This document shows, piece by piece, positions 58,888 to 64,000 of a stretch of 64,000 bases of DNA (position 1 is the first letter of the stretch; each line of letters starts with the position of its first letter). The stretch comes from Talaromyces rugulosus. Its lineage: Eukaryota; Ascomycota; Eurotiomycetes; Eurotiales; Trichocomaceae. The stretch is taken from the NCBI RefSeq assembly GCF_013368755.1, contig NC_049561.1:6572001-6636000 (forward strand), given 5' to 3'. The position numbers were made by a program, and so were the translations under genes. The notes beneath the pieces were generated by a model, which saw nothing but the letters and a program-made list of their open reading frames with translations, was not told where the DNA came from and ran no database searches.

Positions 58888-59445
58888 AGTATTGAGGTAT
58901 AATTTGGAGATGAAAGCACTCAATTTGAATAACTAGATTATCCAGGATGGCGCCGTTTTTCTCTCTTTCCTTTGCCATTATTATCTCTACGACATTCGCT
59001 CAATACTGTTTAGTAGCCAACAAGAGAAAGTAGTGGGGCTTAAGATAGTACTATCCGTACGATACTGGTTAGTTATACTATACGGCGTGGTATCGTTACA
59101 GTTACAAAACTTACACACTTGTATTTACCACAGTAGTATGATGTAGCGCTCGTGGCAATTTGTTGGGTCGGGTCGATCACTCTCGAAGGATCCAACATGT
59201 TGGTGTCAGCATCCATTTTTGATTTGCTACGCTCAACGACCTTGTGATGACAAGCTTTTTGTCCGGATGAAGCGGAAAGTAACAAGCTTTTTACCCGGTT
59301 ATCACGAAAATGTCTTGGTCTTTTTTCCCTTCTATTGTCGGTTTCGTCAACTTCTCGCGTATCTGCATTGTTTCCTGGTCTATGTCTTACTATTGTAACA
59401 ATACTGGCAGATGATTGGTAGACATACTACATATTAAAATAATAT
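58888..59445. other. Intergenic region, no supported gene
   Basis: About 0.56 kb upstream of UstYa C and downstream of the acyltransferase gene. A 70-aa frame on the - strand has no signal peptide, repeat or dibasic cleavage pattern, so I do not call it a peptide precursor. Confidence 0.5.
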
Positions 59446-60816
59446 TTAACTAAAGTGTTCCTTGCACACTCTCTCTATCCGCTGCGCCATCTTAGCACTT
59501 GGTTTGTCTACCCAGTAATAAAGTAAATCCGCCAACCACAGGAGCACAAGCGTCGTCATAACAAAGGCCCCCGCAATACCCAAGTGACGCTTTGGTGGAG
59601 CATCATTTCCCGTTAGTCTCCAAGCATGCTCAACTGTTCGGAAGCCCAGTACATGCAACAACGGTTCATGCACGACGTACAAACAAAAGGACAATTTCCC
59701 CAAGTATTGCGTCCACCTCCTCGTAAAGAGCCACTGTGCAACTCGCGACTGGCCGATGTAACAGACAAGCAAAGTCGCCCCGTAGGCGTGCCAGTAATGG
59801 TAATCGTTGGTTAGAGAGTACAAAAAGTGGTATCCCGCGGCTGGCGAGTTACCCTTGTACCGAGGGAAGGATGAGAAATAAAGTCCAAAACCTAGAAGCG
59901 ATAGTCGTATGACCAAGGACAATAATCTCATGAGCGTGCTATTCCTAGGAATAAATGGAGGAAGGGCTGCAGTTTGCTCTTCGCGGCCTAAATCATATTC
60001 CGCCAAGCCCATTCCTCCGAGATAGAGCGCAATATCCCATCGTCCATGAGGTAGACTGAATACAATTAGACCCAGAAGGATGATAGTCCGAGAAGGTCTG
60101 TAGAGGCTCAACAGGCCCAACAGAGCAATGAAGAGAACTAGCGAACAACGGAATTGCAGAGGTATGGTCCAGAGATGGGCCCCATAAACAAATGGAAGGT
60201 GAGTCGACCATGTCCATGGGTTTGTGAGATCGTAAAAGGCAAAGTTTAGCCAGTCGAGAAACTGTTGAAGGACATTTTCCAGTCTCTGTGGATGCGTTGG
60301 TATGTGTCCCGGTAGAGTCACATATGGATAGTCAAACATGCCCAGTTGGACCATTAGCATCACTATGAACGATGAAAAGAGTGGCAACGGGAAAATTCTG
60401 AAAGCACGCCGGAACGTTGAGGAGGCGAGCGATTCCCAAGCCAATGATGATTTCCCTTCCTTGCTGAGCCTTATGGGTTTCAGGGACATTATGTAGCCCG
60501 AAACAATCAAAAAGACGGGGACATTAGGCCCTGAATACAAGATCCTGATTATTGGAAGTTGGAATAGGCTCTCGTCTCCGACTTCCTGGCCGAATCCATG
60601 GTCTATGTTGGGGAACCAGGGAAGAAGAAAATGCCGAACAAATACTAAAAATGACATGACGCCTCGGAAGCCATTTAGATAGGTAGTTGCATGAATCTTC
60701 TGAGGTTCTTTCGACCTGCCTTGCAGCTGATTTCGTACATATGAAGGCAGGAATGCAAGATATAAACGATACGCTACATCTAGCACATAGCGAAAGAACA
60801 CCATCTTCTGCCGCAT
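59446..60816 (-). CDS. Acyltransferase 3 family membrane protein
   Basis: A single exon of 456 codons. It shows the acyltransferase-3 (PF01757) pattern: LNGFRGVMSFLVFVRHFLLPW near residues 48-68 with the conserved Arg and His, PVFLIVSGYIMSLKP at about 99-113, R-R-AFRIFPLPLF, many transmembrane segments, and a C-terminal FCLYVVHEPLLHVLG block near 380. Members move acyl groups across or onto sugars, lipids and natural products. Intron-less form and location between UstYa genes suggest a tailoring role (for example acetylation) in the same pathway. An in-frame Met at 60804 is an alternative start. There are about ten hydrophobic segments; the protein is likely in an internal membrane. Confidence 0.88.
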   Translation of the reverse strand: MRQKMVFFRYVLDVAYRLYLAFLPSYVRNQLQGRSKEPQKIHATTYLNGFRGVMSFLVFVRHFLLPWFPNIDHGFGQEVGDESLFQLPIIRILYSGPNVPVFLIVSGYIMSLKPIRLSKEGKSSLAWESLASSTFRRAFRIFPLPLFSSFIVMLMVQLGMFDYPYVTLPGHIPTHPQRLENVLQQFLDWLNFAFYDLTNPWTWSTHLPFVYGAHLWTIPLQFRCSLVLFIALLGLLSLYRPSRTIILLGLIVFSLPHGRWDIALYLGGMGLAEYDLGREEQTAALPPFIPRNSTLMRLLSLVIRLSLLGFGLYFSSFPRYKGNSPAAGYHFLYSLTNDYHYWHAYGATLLVCYIGQSRVAQWLFTRRWTQYLGKLSFCLYVVHEPLLHVLGFRTVEHAWRLTGNDAPPKRHLGIAGAFVMTTLVLLWLADLLYYWVDKPSAKMAQRIERVCKEHFS

Positions 60817-61626
60817 GTCTTGAAGGACAAGGTATGACTTTGAGTTTGAACAATGCCCAGGAAGTATACCTCACCCGCATTCCCCTTTCTTCCGCCAAAG
60901 GTGGCAATGTTCACCTTCGAATATGCCGGGTTGCTGCTTCCTAACTGATTAAGGAAATTCCGATATCCCAACAAAGTTGGCGTGTTCGGCTTTTTGAAAA
61001 CTAAATGAACACAAAATTATGTTTTCACGAGGGTATTATTAGGTGGATACATTGTATTAGTCGATCTAACCGCTTGTGATGATCCTTTCTTCAGCTTGAG
61101 CAACGTGTTATACCCCGTGTGTCTCACTAGAAAGGGATCTCGGGGCCGTTTGACCCGCGGAAGCTCGCCATTATTATTATATGTCGTAGCGAGAGCATTG
61201 ATGAAATTTCTATCACTAGCCAGACGAATAATAGAGGGAAATATTGGGTTTTAAAAGGGCTCCGCTTTGCCCTAAACGCGTATTAATGTCCTATACAATG
61301 ATACATATCCAATACTATCCATAATTACATACGCTACTATGCTCCTCGGCACAGACCCGCTTTAAGTGGGCGGATTTCAAAGTGTTACGACTATTAAGGT
61401 GGACTGTAATGCTGATATTTTCCCCGAGAATAAGACCGAGCCTTTAGGATAGATTCTATCAAAGGTCGAACTAGAACACTGAAGCTGTTTCAGGGTAAGA
61501 TACGAATTTTGATCCAGGTCTGTGTCTAACACCCGACTATCGAATATAGGTGGTATTTTAGGCCAAATTTTATAGATATACACTTTAACGCCATTTAGTA
61601 TGTTTCCTTATAGATAGAATAGGACT
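60817..61626. other. Intergenic AT-rich region, no supported gene
   Basis: A 0.8-kb gap. A 68-aa frame (61377-61583, - strand) is AT-rich and lacks a motif. Possible remains of an old element cannot be excluded or shown. Confidence 0.5.
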
Positions 61627-62587
61627 CTACATAGATGGACAGGTCTTGTTGTATAGAGGACTGTAAAGCGGATACACGTCACCATATAAATCATCCTGTC
61701 CTTCTGGCTTATTGTGATCAGGCTCATGCCAATCATCCATAGACAGTTCCCACTCTAGGTTCTCCAACATCCATTCGTTGATGGCTGACCAGTCTTTGCA
61801 TTGGTGCACTGTCCCCCAGCCATCAGCAACTCTCCGCGTACCGTCCAAGTCCACGCGAGCGGATTCATATGTGAGATCCAGGTCGCACATGATTAATTGA
61901 CGCAAATAGTCAAAACAATGATCGGGACGACCAGGATGATTGTGGGCGTGGTGCGTTGTACCCGTCTCCAGCGGGTGTCCAAGCATGAGCATGGTCATTT
62001 CATTCCTCAGTGTCCGCTGCAAAAAACTCTAGTTAGAATTTCCTGTGTTGAGAAGCTCGCATAAACTCACGAGGCAATGAAGGCCATGCAATCCAGACAC
62101 GATGAGCCGCTCTCCGTGTTCTGACACTGGAATGCCAGGTTTCATGGAGTATCGAGCCGCATCATCCACGAATATGTGACCGTGATGAACTGTGCAAAAC
62201 TTAGCTTTGTTGCGTTCAAACACCCACAGCAACTTACGCATGTCATGCCACCGTCTCGTGGATACTGGGTCGGTCAAGTTTGAGAACTCCGGGTGAGGCT
62301 TGAAAGTGACATCGACAGTCGGAACTATGTTATCGTAAGTATCGATATGGCCATCGGCTGGAGGGTCACTTGCAGTCCGGGATGAGCCCAGGAAGGGGCT
62401 CTTTCCTATCAACTATCGTGTATACGACAGCAAGAATCATTATGGCTGCGAGGGCAGAAAAGAACCCACCCGTGAACCAGAGAACCCAGCGAGGGAATGA
62501 GCACCATGTCGACTCTCTGGCACGCGGATGACTGAGTGGCTCCTCAGATTCATCGTCTGCTTGGTTCAATTCTTTGTACTCCTCCAT
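61627..62587 (-). CDS. UstYa-family protein D, best modelled with a GC-AG intron
   Basis: Exons 62587-62374, 62324-62238, 62189-62071 and 62016-61627 give 269 aa. An acidic N-terminus, a SFPRWVLWF lead and one TM (about 36-59) are followed by LIPDF-PTVDVTFKPHPEF, a LHHGHIFVDDAARYS segment and motif 1 H135-GL-H138-C139. Motif 2 reads R170-PD-H173-C174, a variant with Arg in the first place that I believe occurs in some family members. FDYLRQLIMCDLDLTYE and VHQCKDWSAINEW follow. The first intron only keeps the frame if it starts with GC (62373, consensus GCAAGT) and ends at CATAG (62325). The nearby GT gives a shifted frame and a stop. The tail is Asp/Tyr-rich. Confidence 0.83.
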
Positions 62588-64000
62588 TTTGTATGTTGTA
62601 CAAACCAGATGGGTGGAATCAGTCGAGTGTTTAGCCTAGGAAAACCCTGTGGATGTTAGACCATAGGAACAATAGCCAAAAATAAATTAGGAATACCATG
62701 ATTGATTTTCACGGCCAAAGGCAGCACGGACGTACAAAACGATAGTTACTGTACAACCGGTATGGTACTGAAATACGGATACGTATTAAAATACAACCTT
62801 ACAATGCCACGCGAGGCTGACGGACCCGTAAAAAAATAAAAACAACCTTATCATACAATAGCCAATCATCATGGTCTACAAAGCTTAACCGATCCCCACT
62901 CACGCTCACTTTTGACTACATGCTGCGCTCTTCTCCGTAGTGCGAAATCACATCACCGGACCCCTCTTCTTCATCATTACTAACTTAATCGGTACTGCGA
63001 TCTACCAGTATCCAGCAAACCAGCGTGTTCTCCACATTTTTTCAAACATTGAATCATCTCAATTTATGAGGGGAGCTGAACTTCCTAAGCCGACCATCAT
63101 AGTAAGGGCCAACTATGTAAAAGTGGGCATTCGGTATTAAACAGCGGGACCCCAGCCCCTTGATCAACTTTTTAGGCTACTGTCTCACTTTATGGAGCAA
63201 AGCTTATTAATCGGTTTGGAACCTGCACGGTGCCAAATTTGTAAGAGGTGTCAAAAGGTCTGATTTCTTCTATCTACCCCAAATTTTCTGTTTATATGCA
63301 ATTGCCATACAAATTACTAACCCGCATTTGCTTACCCTGATCAGAATCTTCCTTGAGGCCACGTTGCAAAATCGGCAGTTGATTTCAGTAAATTTGACCC
63401 TGACCGGTTGGGGATTAGTACGATTTGACGGTTGGCAGCTACTATATTTAACAACGGATTACTCAAAATCGTAAAATTAATCATCTCAAATTGAAAAACA
63501 AGCCGAGAACTATATATATGGAACATCTCAACTATACACTTGTGATATAGCCTCCCCACCACCCCATTGGAGGCTTAATAAGGGCCTAATAATACATACG
63601 ATCTTAGTGGAACGTATGACTGGTGATATCTGTGTCTTACTGGGGGTTTTCGGGTAAGCGAGATCCTCTATCCTATCCACTGGTGGAGATTGGGGGCCTG
63701 ACGCGTCCAAGTTACCAGCGGACGATTGCCACCGAATTTAGAATAAGGATTTGTCAGAGCATTTATTCAAAGGGTAGTCTGTTGGGGATTGGCCCTAACC
63801 ACCGCTGCAACAAGGTTGCATAGGTTTTATTCTTGCAATATATAGCTATTATTATTCCCGTAGGGGATCTAGGCATCTGGAGAGTCTAGTGAGCACAAAA
63901 TACAAAAGAGGCAGGCATTCAATCTGCTAGAGTCTGCAGGCATATAGTTATGTAGCCACCAACGAGACTTTCCAGGCGGTCGACATCTGGATCAACAACC
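62588..64000. other. Right-end AT-rich region, no supported gene
   Basis: 1.4 kb to the window edge. ORFs are under 75 aa, overlap each other and show no motif. No peptide precursor with repeated cores, no synthase domain and no transposon mark were found. A cluster continuing past the edge would have its next gene beyond this gap. Confidence 0.5.

Noticed and set aside
59073..59285. 70-codon - strand frame between UstYa C and the acyltransferase gene, considered as a precursor peptide.
   Set aside because: No signal peptide, no repeats, no conserved surroundings, and composition like random sequence.
61377..61583. 68-codon - strand frame in an AT-rich gap, considered as a transposon remnant.
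   Set aside because: No terminal repeats, no transposase or polymerase motif, and no second copy seen in the window.
62940..63140. 66-codon + strand frame with a hydrophobic start near the UstYa group, considered as a precursor peptide.
   Set aside because: It begins at GTG, not ATG, and has no repeated core and no Lys-Arg sites.

Overview
The window is nuclear DNA of a filamentous ascomycete (Pezizomycotina). Most genes carry several short introns of about 50-75 nt with GT..AG ends, spacing is compact, and the products are fungal-type (UstYa-family proteins, a Kre9-like GPI protein, a She3-type coiled-coil protein, an ATP synthase b subunit with an intron-split leader). The She3-like protein and the UstYa genes suggest Eurotiomycetes. 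That placement is an inference from remembered family resemblance, not from a search. All gene models below were spliced by eye from donor/acceptor sites and reading phase; where exon lengths are given they sum to an open frame.

Layout. Left edge (1-3.3 kb): the start of an unidentified gene, possibly DUF2236/MpaB-like, then a nine-exon class I sesquiterpene-type synthase with an unusual hydrophobic C-terminal tail. 4-13.4 kb: housekeeping genes, namely an Mpo1-like ER dioxygenase, ATP1 (F1 alpha, with a 631-nt intron that holds a complete C2H2 zinc-finger ORF), MTD1 (NAD-dependent methylene-THF dehydrogenase), a head-to-head pair of ER-membrane genes (SPC2 and EMC3) and a membrane-anchored FAS1 protein. 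14-25 kb: MMS19, a large fungal protein of unknown function, a She3-like coiled-coil protein and a GPI-anchored Ser/Thr-rich protein. 26-37.6 kb: NOC4 head-to-head with ATP4 (subunit b of the same ATP synthase as ATP1), a Sel1-repeat protein, RCC1 with a long basic tail, and a bZIP factor with a polyQ run and a hydrophobic patch behind the zipper.

About 37.6-41.7 kb is a gene-poor stretch of roughly 4 kb. 41.7-55 kb then holds a zinc-finger/2EXR-like (F-box-like) protein whose two halves are joined by an intron, a five-finger CCCH protein, TFIIF beta, COP9 signalosome subunit 4, a fumarate reductase fused to cytochrome b5, and a low-complexity protein of unknown function.

The right end (55.2-62.6 kb) is accessory: four UstYa/DUF3328-family genes and one acyltransferase-3 family gene side by side, with no synthase or peptide precursor visible. 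UstYa proteins act as oxidative tailoring enzymes of ribosomal and non-ribosomal cyclic peptides, so this looks like the tailoring arm of a small secondary-metabolite cluster that may continue past the right edge. One of the four (57068-57848) has lost the key histidines of both signature motifs and may be a non-catalytic partner. Another (61627-62587) is best modelled with a GC-AG intron. The 62.6-64 kb end is AT-rich with no convincing gene.
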